A stretch of 64,000 bases of DNA from Rhizobium mayense (GCF_030272705.1 NZ_JARFYM010000030.1:20657-84656); one strand, 5' to 3'. Shown: positions 26,235 to 36,034, numbered from the stretch's first letter. The notes: generated by a model from the sequence alone, not told the origin. Numbers and translations: made by a program.

Positions 26235-29200
26235 ATGTCCCATTTCCTCGACCGGCTGACCTTCTTCCGGAAGAACGTCGATGAATTCTCAAACGGTCAT
26301 GGCATCGTCACGAACGAAGATCGCTCGTGGGAGGATGGCTACCGCAAACGCTGGCAGCACGACAAGATCGTGCGCTCCACCCATGGGGTGAACTGCACGG
26401 GCTCCTGTTCCTGGAAGATCTACGTCAAGGGAGGCATCGTCACCTGGGAGACCCAGCAGACGGATTATCCGCGCACTCGGCCGGATCTGCCGAACCATGA
26501 ACCGCGCGGCTGTTCGCGTGGCGCGTCCTATAGCTGGTATCTCTATTCCGGCGCGCGCGTGAAATATCCGATGATCCGCGGGCGGCTGTTGAAGCTCTGG
26601 CGCAAGGCGAGGGCGACCATGGCGCCGGCCGCCGCCTGGGCGTCGATCGTCGAGGATGCGGAAAAGCGCAAGTCCTATATCTCCATTCGCGGCCATGGCG
26701 GCTTCGTGCGCGCGAAATGGGACGAGGTGAACGAGATCATTGCAGCCGCCAACGCCTATACGATCAAGGCGCATGGCCCCGACCGCATTATCGGCTTCTC
26801 GCCGATCCCGGCCATGTCGATGGTCTCGTACGCGGCGGGTTCGCGCTATCTCTCGCTGCTTGGCGGCGTGTGCATGTCCTTCTACGACTGGTACTGCGAC
26901 CTGCCACCGGCAAGCCCCCAGACCTGGGGCGAGCAGACGGACGTGCCGGAAAGTGCCGACTGGTACAATGCCGGCTTCATTATTCTCTGGGGCTCAAACG
27001 TGCCGCAGACGCGCACGCCGGATGCGCATTTCTATACGGAGGTCCGCTACAAGGGCACCAAGAGCGCCGTCGTCAGCCCCGACTATGCCGAGGCAACGAA
27101 ATTCGCCGATATCTGGCTCAATCCCAAGCAGGGAACGGATGCTGCGCTGGCGCTCGCCATGGGCCATGTCATTCTGCGGGAATATTATCTCGACCGCACG
27201 GTTCCCTATTTCGACGACTATACCCGTCGCTATACCGACATGCCGTTCCTGGTGCGGCTTGCCGAACAAAATGGCAAGCTGGTTCCCGAACGCCTGTTGC
27301 GTGCTTCCGAGCTCGACGGGGGGCTGGGCGAGACCAACAATCCGGAATGGAAGGCCGTCGCGATCGACGAAAAGACGGGCGAACTGGTCGCTCCCCTAGG
27401 CTCCGTCGGTTATCGCTGGGGTGAGCAAGCCAAATGGAATCTCGAGCAAAAGGACGGGCGCGGGCGCGACATAAGTCTCAAGCTATCGCTTGCGGGCGAG
27501 GACGCGGCGACGATAGAGCAGGTGGATTTTCCCTATTTCGGTGGCCGTGCAAGCGAGCATTTCGTTGCGACGGACCATGGCGAGATCCTGACCCGCAATA
27601 TCCCGGTGCGAACGCTCAAGGACGCCGCTGGCAACCCGGTTAAAGTTGCCACCGTCTATGACCTGATGATGGCGAACTATGGCCTCGAGCGTGGCTTCGG
27701 CGGCGCAAATGTCGCCCACGACTATGACGCGGACATACCTTTCACACCCGCCTGGGCGGAACGTATCACCGGCGTCAAGCGCGACGCGATCATTACCGTC
27801 GCGCGCGAATTTGCCACCAATGCCGAAAAGACCAACGGCCGCTCGATGATCATCATCGGTGCGGGCATGAACCATTGGTACAACATGGACATGAACTATC
27901 GCGGCGTGATCAATCTCCTCGTCTTCTGCGGGGCGATCGGTCAATCGGGCGGCGGTTGGTCCCACTATGTCGGTCAGGAGAAGCTGAGACCGCAGACCGG
28001 TTGGACGCCGCTTGCTTTCGCGCTCGATTGGGCCCGTCCGCCGCGTCACATGAACTCGACCTCCTTCTTCTATGCGCACACGGATCAATGGCGTTACGAG
28101 ACGCTGACGGCTTCCGAAATCCTGTCCCCGACCGCTCCGGAGGGTGACTGGAACCAGAGCTTCATCGACTACAACGTTCGCGCCGAACGCATGGGTTGGC
28201 TGCCGTCGGCACCGCAGTTGAAAATAAACTCGCTTTCGATCGCCAAGAAGGCGAAGGAGGCGGGCCTGGAACCGAAAGACTACGTGGCGAAGGGGCTGAA
28301 ATCCGGCGAGCTCGAGCTTGCCTGCCACGATCCGGACGATCCGGCCAATTGGCCGCGCAACATGTTTGTCTGGCGCTCCAACCTGCTCGGCTCTTCTGGC
28401 AAGGGGCACGAGTATTTTCTGAAGCACCTGCTCGGCACCGAGAACGGCGTGATGGGCAAGGATCTCGGCGAACAAGGCGCAGTGCGCAATAAGGAAGTCG
28501 TGTGGCATGACGAGGCGCCGCGCGGCAAGCTCGATCTTTTGGTGACGCTCGACTTCCGCATGTCGACTACCTGCGTCTATTCCGACATCGTGCTGCCGAC
28601 CGCCACCTGGTACGAGAAGAACGACCTCAACACCTCGGACATGCATCCCTTTATTCATCCGCTGTCAGCTGCGGTGGATCCGGCTTGGGAAGCCCGCTCC
28701 GATTGGGAAATATACAAAGGCATCGCAAAGGCCTTCTCGCGTGTCGCGCCAGAGGTGCTTGGCGTCGAGCAAGATGTCGTTCTGACGCCGATCCAGCACG
28801 ACAGCCCTGGAGAAATGGCGCAGGCCTTCGACGTGAAGGACTGGAAGCGCGGCGAGATCGAGCCGATCGCGGGCCGTACCATGCCGTCGGTTGCGGTCAT
28901 CGAACGTGACTATCCCAATATCTACGCGCGATTCACGGCGCTGGGGCCGCTCATGACCTCTATCGGCAACGGCGGCAAGGGCATCAGCTGGAAGACCGAG
29001 CATGAAGTCGCGGCGCTCGGGGCGCTCAACGGCGTGCACGAGAATGGCGCTGCAAAGGGCCTTCCGAAGATAGACACCGATATCGATGCGGCCGAGGTCA
29101 TCCTGATGCTCGCGCCCGAGACGAACGGTGAAGTGGCGGTGAAGGCCTGGGATGCGTTGTCGAAGGCAACGGGCCGAGAGCACGCGCATCTTGCAGTGCC

Positions 29201-29981
29201 GAAAGAAGACGAGAAGATCCGGTACCGCGACATCCAGGCGCAGCCGCGCAAGATCATCTCGTCGCCGACATGGTCGGGCATCGAGAGCGAAAAGGTCTGC
29301 TACAATGCCGGCTATACGAACGTCCATGAACTGATCCCTTGGCGTACGCTCACCGGCCGTCAGCAGCTTTACCAGGATCATCTCTGGATGCGCGCTTTCG
29401 GCGAAGGATTCGTCACCTGGAAGCCACCGGTCGACCTGAAGACGATCGCCGTCGTCAAGGATCGACGCCCGAACGGCAACAAGGAGATCGTTCTCAATTT
29501 CCTGACGCCGCATCAGAAATGGGGCATCCATTCCACCTATACGGACAACCTGCTGATGCTGACGCTGAATCGCGGCGGGCCGGTCGTCTGGATATCCGAA
29601 GTGGATGCGAAGTCGGCCGGCATCGTCGACAACGACTGGGTGGAAGTCTTCAACGCCAATGGCGCGTTGACCGCCCGCGCCGTCGTCTCTCAGCGCATCA
29701 AGCAGGGCATGATGCTGATGTACCACGCCCAGGAGAAGATCATAAACACGCCGGGCTCCGAGATGACCGGCAACCGCGGCGGCATCCATAATTCGGTAAC
29801 GCGCACCGTATTGAAGCCCACGCATATGATCGGCGGCTACGCCCAGCTGGCCTACGGGTTCAACTATTACGGAACCGTGGGTTCCAACCGCGACGAGTTC
29901 ATCGTCGTCCGCAAGATGTCCAAGATCGATTGGCTTGAGGGGCCGCTCTCAACCAATGCGCCGAAGGAGGCCGCAGAATGA
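26235..29981 (+). CDS. narG: respiratory nitrate reductase alpha subunit
   Basis: Catalytic subunit of the membrane-bound, cytoplasm-facing nitrate reductase; reduces nitrate to nitrite at a Mo-bis-MGD centre with electrons from NarH. The 1248-residue length matches E. coli NarG (1247). The FS0 cluster ligands His50, Cys54, Cys58 and Cys93 (STHGVNCTGSCSW and EPRGCSRGAS) and the Mo ligand Asp222 (YDWYCDLPPASP) are all in place. There is no Tat signal, and the N-terminus RLTFFRKN is the vestigial type normal for NarG. AGGAG precedes the start; it overlaps narH by ATGA. Confidence 0.98.
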   Translation: MSHFLDRLTFFRKNVDEFSNGHGIVTNEDRSWEDGYRKRWQHDKIVRSTHGVNCTGSCSWKIYVKGGIVTWETQQTDYPRTRPDLPNHEPRGCSRGASYSWYLYSGARVKYPMIRGRLLKLWRKARATMAPAAAWASIVEDAEKRKSYISIRGHGGFVRAKWDEVNEIIAAANAYTIKAHGPDRIIGFSPIPAMSMVSYAAGSRYLSLLGGVCMSFYDWYCDLPPASPQTWGEQTDVPESADWYNAGFIILWGSNVPQTRTPDAHFYTEVRYKGTKSAVVSPDYAEATKFADIWLNPKQGTDAALALAMGHVILREYYLDRTVPYFDDYTRRYTDMPFLVRLAEQNGKLVPERLLRASELDGGLGETNNPEWKAVAIDEKTGELVAPLGSVGYRWGEQAKWNLEQKDGRGRDISLKLSLAGEDAATIEQVDFPYFGGRASEHFVATDHGEILTRNIPVRTLKDAAGNPVKVATVYDLMMANYGLERGFGGANVAHDYDADIPFTPAWAERITGVKRDAIITVAREFATNAEKTNGRSMIIIGAGMNHWYNMDMNYRGVINLLVFCGAIGQSGGGWSHYVGQEKLRPQTGWTPLAFALDWARPPRHMNSTSFFYAHTDQWRYETLTASEILSPTAPEGDWNQSFIDYNVRAERMGWLPSAPQLKINSLSIAKKAKEAGLEPKDYVAKGLKSGELELACHDPDDPANWPRNMFVWRSNLLGSSGKGHEYFLKHLLGTENGVMGKDLGEQGAVRNKEVVWHDEAPRGKLDLLVTLDFRMSTTCVYSDIVLPTATWYEKNDLNTSDMHPFIHPLSAAVDPAWEARSDWEIYKGIAKAFSRVAPEVLGVEQDVVLTPIQHDSPGEMAQAFDVKDWKRGEIEPIAGRTMPSVAVIERDYPNIYARFTALGPLMTSIGNGGKGISWKTEHEVAALGALNGVHENGAAKGLPKIDTDIDAAEVILMLAPETNGEVAVKAWDALSKATGREHAHLAVPKEDEKIRYRDIQAQPRKIISSPTWSGIESEKVCYNAGYTNVHELIPWRTLTGRQQLYQDHLWMRAFGEGFVTWKPPVDLKTIAVVKDRRPNGNKEIVLNFLTPHQKWGIHSTYTDNLLMLTLNRGGPVVWISEVDAKSAGIVDNDWVEVFNANGALTARAVVSQRIKQGMMLMYHAQEKIINTPGSEMTGNRGGIHNSVTRTVLKPTHMIGGYAQLAYGFNYYGTVGSNRDEFIVVRKMSKIDWLEGPLSTNAPKEAAE

Positions 29982-31504
29982 AGATTCGTGCCCAGATCGC
30001 AATGGTGTTGAACCTCGATAAATGCATCGGCTGTCACACCTGTTCCGTCACCTGCAAGAACGTCTGGACCAGCCGCGAAGGTGTCGAATATGCCTGGTTC
30101 AACAATGTCGAGACCAAGCCCGGCCTGGGCTATCCCCGCGAATGGGAGAACCAGACGAAGTGGAACGGCGGCTGGCGGCGCAAGCGTAACGGCAAGATCG
30201 AGCCGAAGATGGGCGCGAAATGGCGCATCCTGGCCAATATTTTCGCCAATCCGGATCTCCCGCAGATCGACGATTATTACGAGCCCTTCACCTTCGACTA
30301 TGAGCATCTGCATACGGCGAAGGAATCGAAAGCCGTCCCGACAGCCCGGCCTCGGTCGCTGGTGTCCGGTGAACGCATGGAAAAGATCGAATGGGGTCCG
30401 AACTGGGAGGAAATCCTGGGCGGTGAATTCGAAAAGCGCTCGAAGGACGTCAATTTCGAAGGCATCGAGAAGGAAATCTACGGCCAGTTCGAAAATACCT
30501 TCATGATGTATCTGCCGAGGCTGTGCGAACACTGCCTCAATCCGGCTTGCGCGGCGGTATGCCCATCCGGTGCCATCTACAAGCGCGAGGAGGACGGCAT
30601 CGTTCTGATTGACCAGGACAAGTGCCGCGGCTGGCGCATGTGCGTCTCTGGCTGCCCCTACAAGAAGATCTATTACAATTGGTCGTCGGGCAAATCGGAG
30701 AAGTGCATCTTCTGCTATCCGCGCATTGAGGCCGGCCAACCGACGGTCTGTTCGGAGACTTGCGTCGGGCGTATCCGTTATCTCGGCGTCCTGCTCTATG
30801 ACGCCGACCGTATCGAGGCGGCGGCAAGCGTCCCCGATGAGAAAGACCTCTATCAGGCGCAGCTCGATCTCTTCCTTGATCCCAAGGATCCGAAAGTGAT
30901 CGCACAGGCCCGCGCCGATGGTGTGCCGGAAGCCTGGATCGAGGCGGCTCTCACATCACCGATCTGGAAGATGGCTATGGACTGGAAGGTCGCATTCCCG
31001 CTGCATCCGGAATACCGCACCCTGCCGATGGTCTGGTACGTGCCGCCGCTTTCGCCCATACAGTCGGCCGCAGCCGCCGGCAGGATGGGTCTTGATGGCG
31101 ACATGCCGGATGTCCGCTCGCTGCGTATCCCGTTGCAATACCTTGCTAATCTGCTGACCGCAGGCAACGAGGACCCGGTCGCGCTGGCTCTCGAACGCAT
31201 GCTGGCCATGCGGGGTTACATGCGCGCCAAGTCCATTGACGGGCGCATCGATGAGCGTATCGCCGAAAAGGTCGGACTGACCGGCGCCGACATTGAAGAC
31301 ATGTACCGGATCATGGCGATTGCGAACTACGAGGATCGCTTCGTCATTCCGACGGCGCATCGCGAATGGAGCGAAGACGCCTACGATCTTCGCGGCTCCT
31401 GCGGTTTCTCGTTTGGCAACGGCTGCTCTGGCGGAACGAGCGAGCCCAATCTCTTCGGCGCGAAACAGCCGAAGAAAGCCTCAAACCCGATGGAGATCGC
31501 ATGA
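29978..31504 (+). CDS. narH: respiratory nitrate reductase beta subunit
   Basis: Electron-transfer subunit with four iron-sulfur clusters that passes electrons from NarI haems to NarG. The 508 residues include the ferredoxin-type groups CIGCHTCSVTCKN (Cys16, 19, 22, 26), CEHCLNPACAAVCPSG, CRGWRMCVSGCPYKK (Trp in place of one Cys marks the [3Fe-4S] cluster, as in E. coli) and CIFCYPRIEAGQPTVCSETC. The start overlaps the narG stop and the end overlaps narJ (both ATGA), giving tight translational coupling. Confidence 0.98.
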   Translation: MKIRAQIAMVLNLDKCIGCHTCSVTCKNVWTSREGVEYAWFNNVETKPGLGYPREWENQTKWNGGWRRKRNGKIEPKMGAKWRILANIFANPDLPQIDDYYEPFTFDYEHLHTAKESKAVPTARPRSLVSGERMEKIEWGPNWEEILGGEFEKRSKDVNFEGIEKEIYGQFENTFMMYLPRLCEHCLNPACAAVCPSGAIYKREEDGIVLIDQDKCRGWRMCVSGCPYKKIYYNWSSGKSEKCIFCYPRIEAGQPTVCSETCVGRIRYLGVLLYDADRIEAAASVPDEKDLYQAQLDLFLDPKDPKVIAQARADGVPEAWIEAALTSPIWKMAMDWKVAFPLHPEYRTLPMVWYVPPLSPIQSAAAAGRMGLDGDMPDVRSLRIPLQYLANLLTAGNEDPVALALERMLAMRGYMRAKSIDGRIDERIAEKVGLTGADIEDMYRIMAIANYEDRFVIPTAHREWSEDAYDLRGSCGFSFGNGCSGGTSEPNLFGAKQPKKASNPMEIA

Positions 31505-32214
31505 TGCCCGAGAGACAGGAAAATCTCACTTTCCGGGCGCTGTCCGCGCTTCTGACCTATCCGACCGAAGAGCTTTGCGGCAGCGTAGCGGAGATCGAGG
31601 AGGTAATCACTTCCGAGAGGCTCGTACCATCTTCTGCCGCCAGGGCACTTCGGCCGCTCCTCGAGGATCTCGCCTCGCTCGATCTTTTCGAGTTGCAGGA
31701 GCGTTATGTCGAGCTTTTCGATAGAACTCGGCGCCTTTCGCTCCACCTCTTCGAGCATGTGCACGGGGAAAGCCGCGATCGCGGCCAGGCCATGGTCGAC
31801 CTCGCCTCGCTATATGAGAAAGGCGGGCTGGAACTCTCCGCCAACGAACTGCCGGATTACCTACCGCTGTTCCTGGAATATCTGTCGACCAGACCACGGG
31901 ATGAGGCGCTGAACCTTCTCGCAGAAACCGTACACATCCTTGCAGCGCTTGAAGAACGCCTCGTACACAGGAATTCTCCATATGCGGCGGTTCTGACCGC
32001 GATCCGTGTCATGGCGGGCGTATCTCTCGACACCTCCGACCGACAGGAATTGGCCGAAGAGCTGGATAGCGATCTCGCCGCGCTTGACGCTGAATGGGAA
32101 GAGACGGCCGTCACTTTCGGCCCCGGAAGCAGTGGCATGGATGGCTGTTCCAACGAACGGCTTCAGACCCGTCTGCGCGCGGCGCGCCGCGACGCGCGCA
32201 CCAATGCCGGTTGA
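31501..32214 (+). CDS. narJ: nitrate reductase assembly chaperone
   Basis: Cytoplasmic TorD/NarJ-type chaperone that binds NarG and is needed for cofactor insertion before the complex docks on NarI. It has 237 residues, begins MMPERQENLTFRALSALLTYP and shows the NarJ segments LYVELFDRTRRLSLHLFEHVHGES-like (around residues 65-85), MVDLASLYEKGG and NELPDYLPLFLEYLS. It is mostly helical and acidic at the C-terminus. It overlaps narH by ATGA and lies 13 bases before narI. Confidence 0.95.
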   Translation: MMPERQENLTFRALSALLTYPTEELCGSVAEIEEVITSERLVPSSAARALRPLLEDLASLDLFELQERYVELFDRTRRLSLHLFEHVHGESRDRGQAMVDLASLYEKGGLELSANELPDYLPLFLEYLSTRPRDEALNLLAETVHILAALEERLVHRNSPYAAVLTAIRVMAGVSLDTSDRQELAEELDSDLAALDAEWEETAVTFGPGSSGMDGCSNERLQTRLRAARRDARTNAG

Positions 32215-32227
32215 AGGAGGAACAACG

Positions 32228-32959
32228 ATGTCAGAGACCATCAATTCCGCATTGTTCGGCTGGTATCCGTATTTTTGCCTCACCATCTTCCTGCTCGGGA
32301 GCCTCATTCGTTTCGACCGCGAGCAATATACCTGGAAAACAGGCTCCTCCCAGTTGCTGCGCCGCAGCCAGTTGCGCTGGGGATCGAACCTCTTTCATGT
32401 CGGCATATTGGTGATCTTCATCGGCCATGCCGGCGGATTGCTCACGCCGATTGCCGTCTTCGATTGGCTCGGTGTCTCGCATGGTTTCAAGCAGGGACTC
32501 GCGATCGTCGTCGGTGGCCTCGCCGGCATCGCCTGTTTCATCGGGATATCCCTTCTTGCGCATCGCCGTTTCTTTGATCCGCGCATCCGCGCCACGTCGA
32601 GCTTTGGCGACATGGCAATCCTGCTCATTCTCTGGCTGCAGCTCACGCTCGGCCTCTCCACCATTTTTGTCTCCCTCAACCACATGGACGGCCACGAGAT
32701 GGTGAAGTTCATGAACTGGGCGCAAGGCATTCTGACGTTGCAGCCGTCCGCTGCCGCTTACGTCGCGGACGCGAATCCGATCTTCAAGATGCACCTGATC
32801 CTCGGCATGACGATCTTTCTGCTGTTTCCCTTCACCCGGCTGGTCCACGTCTGGAGCGCACCGATCTGGTATCTCGGGCGACCCGGCTATCAGGTCGTGC
32901 GCAGTCGCTACTCGCGCGAGCGGCATCCCGCGCGGTCCTACAAGCATCCGGCGGAGTGA
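32228..32959 (+). CDS. narI: respiratory nitrate reductase gamma subunit (cytochrome b)
   Basis: Di-haem b membrane subunit that oxidises quinol at the periplasmic side and feeds NarH. The 243-residue protein has five hydrophobic helices. Haem ligands are His57 and His67 (NLFHVGILVIFIGH) and His189 and His207 (KMHLILGM and TRLVHVWSAP), each one or two residues from E. coli numbering. GGAGG sits at good distance upstream. It overlaps the following ppiC-like gene by GTGA. Confidence 0.97.
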   Translation: MSETINSALFGWYPYFCLTIFLLGSLIRFDREQYTWKTGSSQLLRRSQLRWGSNLFHVGILVIFIGHAGGLLTPIAVFDWLGVSHGFKQGLAIVVGGLAGIACFIGISLLAHRRFFDPRIRATSSFGDMAILLILWLQLTLGLSTIFVSLNHMDGHEMVKFMNWAQGILTLQPSAAAYVADANPIFKMHLILGMTIFLLFPFTRLVHVWSAPIWYLGRPGYQVVRSRYSRERHPARSYKHPAE

Positions 32960-33861
32960 AGAACATGGTTTCGATCATCATCGACCGCACGACAGAACGG
33001 GCCCAGGAAGGCCATGATCACCGACATGAACATGCCCCGGTTCGGGCAGCATCCTCCGAGCCCGTTACCATGCCGCCAGTAAGCGTCAACGGTGTTTCGA
33101 TTTCCCGCAAGGATATCGCCGCTGAGACGCAAAATTTTCCGGCCGTCAATCCAGGCGCGGCCTGGCACGCGGCAACGCGGGCGCTTGTCGTCCGTCAGTT
33201 GCTCCTGCACGAAGCGCAACGCCTCGCCATGACCGCCAGCCCGCAAAGAGATACGGACGGGCGGATGGAGACCGACGAAGACGCACTCCTGCGCGCACTC
33301 GTCGAACGCGAGGTACAAATCCCCGAAGCGGACGAAGAGATGCTGCGGCGCTTCTACGAGAACAATCGCAAGCGCTTTGTGACGCCACCACTCTTCGAGG
33401 CGGATCATATTCTGATTGCCGCAAATAGGCAGGATGCCGCGGCATTTGTCGAAGCTCAGGAGAAGGCCGTTTCGCTTGCCGCCGTTTTGGCGCAGGAGCC
33501 GGGGCGCTTTGCAGCCCTTGCGAGGGACTGTTCCGACTGCCCCTCGAGGGAAGTCGGCGGTAGCCTCGGGCAGATCAGCCCGGGGGAAACGACGCCGGAA
33601 TTCGAAGCCGCGCTCGCCGCTCTTACTCCCGGTGAAATATCCGCTCCGGTCGAAACCCGGTACGGCGTCCATCTCATTCGGCTGGTACGGAAGATCGAGG
33701 GGGCGCTGCTGCCGTTCGAGGCAGTCAGGAACCGGATCGCCGACTATCTCGAAGACCATGTCCGCCGACAGGCGACGGCACAATACATCGCGCTGTTGAT
33801 CGGCCGTGCCGACATCAGGGGTATCGCTCTCGAGGGTGCAGCCACCCCCTTGGTTCAGTGA
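32956..33861 (+). CDS. parvulin-type peptidyl-prolyl isomerase in the nar operon
   Basis: A 301-residue protein with a PpiC/rotamase domain at about residues 128-250: FEADHILIA, SLGQISPGETTPEFEAAL, ALTPGEISAPVETRYGVHLIRL are parvulin landmarks. There is no signal peptide or membrane segment, so it should act in the cytoplasm, unlike PrsA or SurA; NifM, which matures nitrogenase Fe protein, is a cytoplasmic parallel. The N-terminus has a His-rich run GHDHRHEH. A GTG start overlaps the narI stop; an ATG nine bases later is the alternative. Its place suggests a role in folding a Nar subunit; that role is inference. Confidence 0.85.
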   Translation: MKNMVSIIIDRTTERAQEGHDHRHEHAPVRAASSEPVTMPPVSVNGVSISRKDIAAETQNFPAVNPGAAWHAATRALVVRQLLLHEAQRLAMTASPQRDTDGRMETDEDALLRALVEREVQIPEADEEMLRRFYENNRKRFVTPPLFEADHILIAANRQDAAAFVEAQEKAVSLAAVLAQEPGRFAALARDCSDCPSREVGGSLGQISPGETTPEFEAALAALTPGEISAPVETRYGVHLIRLVRKIEGALLPFEAVRNRIADYLEDHVRRQATAQYIALLIGRADIRGIALEGAATPLVQ

Positions 33862-33870
33862 GGGTAGGAC

Positions 33871-34158
33871 ATGCTGGGATCTATCATCGCTTCGCTTGAC
33901 AATCCGCAGACTGCGGCCGCCGTCATCGGAGCGGTCGGCATGGAAGGCTTGGCCGAGCGGGTCGAAAAGGCGGCCGCTGCCGAAGCCATGGAACCGGCCG
34001 CCTATCTTGCCGCGGCCGTTCGGTCGTTCATGGAGACAGCTTCAGACGATCACTTTGTCCAACTGATCGGCATCATGAACCGCGCCGAGGATCCGACCCT
34101 TGCCGCTGTCCGCGCCATCCTGCACAAAGTCCTGCCAGAAGCGGGCGAGGCGGCTTGA
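33871..34158 (+). CDS. 95-residue protein of unknown function, nar operon
   Basis: I do not recognise the family. The protein begins MLGSIIASLDNPQTAAAVIG, is rich in Ala and Glu and has no cysteine, signal peptide or clear membrane helix; it looks all-helical. It sits 9 bases after the parvulin gene and 2 bases before moeA, so it is surely co-transcribed with the nitrate reductase genes. AGGGTAGG precedes its ATG. A small partner or chaperone for Nar or for cofactor delivery is possible. Confidence 0.75.
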   Translation: MLGSIIASLDNPQTAAAVIGAVGMEGLAERVEKAAAAEAMEPAAYLAAAVRSFMETASDDHFVQLIGIMNRAEDPTLAAVRAILHKVLPEAGEAA

Positions 34159-34160
34159 CG

Positions 34161-35408
34161 ATGCCTGCTCTCCTCCCAGACTGCTACCACTTCGAAAGGG
34201 TCATGGTGTCGTTCGAAGCGGCGCGCCTAGCCGCAATGGCGCTCGCCACACCGCTCGATCTCCGAGACGATGTGCCATTGGCCCACGCCCGAGGACGCAT
34301 CCTGGCCGCACCGATCGAGGCGCCGCGGTCCCTCCCGCCATTCGATCAAGCCGCCATGGACGGATATGCCGTCCATATCGCCGGCAAGGGCGGCGTACCT
34401 TCCGTTCTTCCGGTGACCGGCCGCACGATAGCCGGCGATCCGCCGGGTGTGCTCGCGCCGGGTACGGCTCACCGCATCATGACGGGCGCCGCACTTCCGA
34501 GCGGTGCCGATACCGTCGTGATGCAGGAGCATGTGACACGCCGAGGCGATCTCGTGCAGCTTGGTCTGGATTTGAAGCCCGGCGCCCACATCCGGAGGGC
34601 TGGAGAGGACGTAACACAGGGAAGCGTCGTCCTCGACCGGGGCCGTATCATCGGCTGGAAGGAAATTGCGCTGCTCGGCGCCCTTGGGATCGACACTGTT
34701 GCTGTTGTCCGTCCTCTCAGGATCACCGTTCTGACGACGGGCTCCGAACTTCACGCCGCCGGCACACCGCTCCCGCCGGGCGCGATTTACGATTCCAATG
34801 GTCCCATGCTCGCTGCGCTGCTGGCGGGGCCGAACATAGATGTCGTATCGCTGACGTTTTCTGATGATCCGGCGGCAATCACGCGCGCACTCCAGGAGAT
34901 CAAGGAAACCGCTGACATTGTGATCACGTCAGCTGGTATGTCGGTCGGAGAAGGGGATCACGTTCGCGATGCCGTCCTGCGGGCCGGCGGCGAGCTGGAT
35001 GTCGTGAAGGTCGCAATGAAGCCCGGCAAGCCCTTGGCGTTTGGAAAGCTCGGCAATGCGTGTTTTGTCGGACTTCCGGGCAATCCGCAAGCGGCAGCCT
35101 TTGCGGCGCTCGCCTTCGTGCGCCCCATGACGAGGGTTCTTCTCGGTCAGGCGCCGGTTGACCGTATGACGGCGGAGATGACCTTTACCTTCACCCACAA
35201 GCCGGATCGCACGGACTTGCTCCCCGTTCGGTTGAGCGTCGAGCGAGGGCGTCTGATCGCCCATCGCTGCGGACCCGACGGCTCTCACCGAATAATGACG
35301 ATGGCATGCGCCGATGCCATCGTCATCGTACCCAATGCTCAGACCGCTGTGGAAGCGGGCGCCGTCCTTGAGGTGCTTCCATTCGATCAATCGCATTCCG
35401 ATGCGTGA
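34161..35408 (+). CDS. moeA: molybdopterin molybdotransferase
   Basis: Inserts molybdate into adenylylated molybdopterin to form Mo-cofactor. The ~415-residue protein has the MoeA landmarks PPFDQAAMDGYAV, AHRIMTGAALPSGADTVV, TTGSEL, YDSNGPML, SAGMSVGEGDHV, KPGKPLAFG and VGLPGNPQAA. I use the ATG two bases after the preceding stop; a TTG six bases upstream is an alternative. Co-transcribed with narGHJI, it gives the operon its own cofactor assembly step, in pair with mogA downstream. Confidence 0.95.
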   Translation: MPALLPDCYHFERVMVSFEAARLAAMALATPLDLRDDVPLAHARGRILAAPIEAPRSLPPFDQAAMDGYAVHIAGKGGVPSVLPVTGRTIAGDPPGVLAPGTAHRIMTGAALPSGADTVVMQEHVTRRGDLVQLGLDLKPGAHIRRAGEDVTQGSVVLDRGRIIGWKEIALLGALGIDTVAVVRPLRITVLTTGSELHAAGTPLPPGAIYDSNGPMLAALLAGPNIDVVSLTFSDDPAAITRALQEIKETADIVITSAGMSVGEGDHVRDAVLRAGGELDVVKVAMKPGKPLAFGKLGNACFVGLPGNPQAAAFAALAFVRPMTRVLLGQAPVDRMTAEMTFTFTHKPDRTDLLPVRLSVERGRLIAHRCGPDGSHRIMTMACADAIVIVPNAQTAVEAGAVLEVLPFDQSHSDA

Positions 35409-35464
35409 ACGCGATGGTGCTGCGCCTGTCAATCTGGCGCTGATTTCTGTTTGAAGGAGACCGC

Positions 35465-36034
35465 ATGCAAATCGCTCATCCAATCTTCCCGATCACCGGG
35501 ATCGTCTATTCGAAGGGATCGGAGTTCGAGGCCTTTCTGCAGGATGTCACCGCGACAATGGCTGATCAGGGCATGCGGCTGGCCGGGCTCGTTCAGCACA
35601 GTCAGGCGAAGCCCGGCCGCACGAAATGCGATATGTATCTCCGCGACCTCGCGACAGACGAGGTCCGCGCGATATCCGATGATCGCGGCCCCCATGCCCG
35701 CGGCTGTGTCCTGAATACCGACCGGTTACTGAGTGCATGCGAGGCCGCGGAAGCCGGTTTATCCGACCGGACCGACCTGCTGGTTCTCTGCAAATTCGGG
35801 AAGACCGAGGTGGAGGGCGGCGGATTCAGATCGCTGATCGCAAGGGCGCTGGAACTTTCGGTTCCCGTCCTGATCGGAGTCCCTGCCATCAATCTCGAGC
35901 CGTTTCGCGATTTCACAGCCGGGTTTGCACAGGAGATCGAGCTGGCGGATCTTGCCTCCGATCGGCTGGTGGCTGCAAAGCGTCTGCGGTCCATCTATTG
36001 GCCTGCCGACGATGCGCTGAAGGTGGTTGCGTGA
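35465..36034 (+). CDS. DUF2478 family protein
   Basis: A 189-residue soluble protein of the DUF2478 family, which resembles a P-loop NTPase fold but here lacks a recognisable Walker A motif. Conserved features are the start PITGIVYSKGSEFEAFL, GLVQHSQ, the acidic CDMYLRDLATDEVRAIS and the DLLVLCKFGKTEVEGGGFRS region. Members are often next to molybdenum transport or cofactor genes, which agrees with its position between moeA and mogA. AAGGAG lies upstream. The biochemical role is unknown. Confidence 0.8.
   Translation: MQIAHPIFPITGIVYSKGSEFEAFLQDVTATMADQGMRLAGLVQHSQAKPGRTKCDMYLRDLATDEVRAISDDRGPHARGCVLNTDRLLSACEAAEAGLSDRTDLLVLCKFGKTEVEGGGFRSLIARALELSVPVLIGVPAINLEPFRDFTAGFAQEIELADLASDRLVAAKRLRSIYWPADDALKVVA

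Noticed and set aside
28665..29825. 386-codon open frame opposite narG (and 391 codons at 27483-28658)
   Set aside because: Both are shadows of narG, which is conserved over its whole length.
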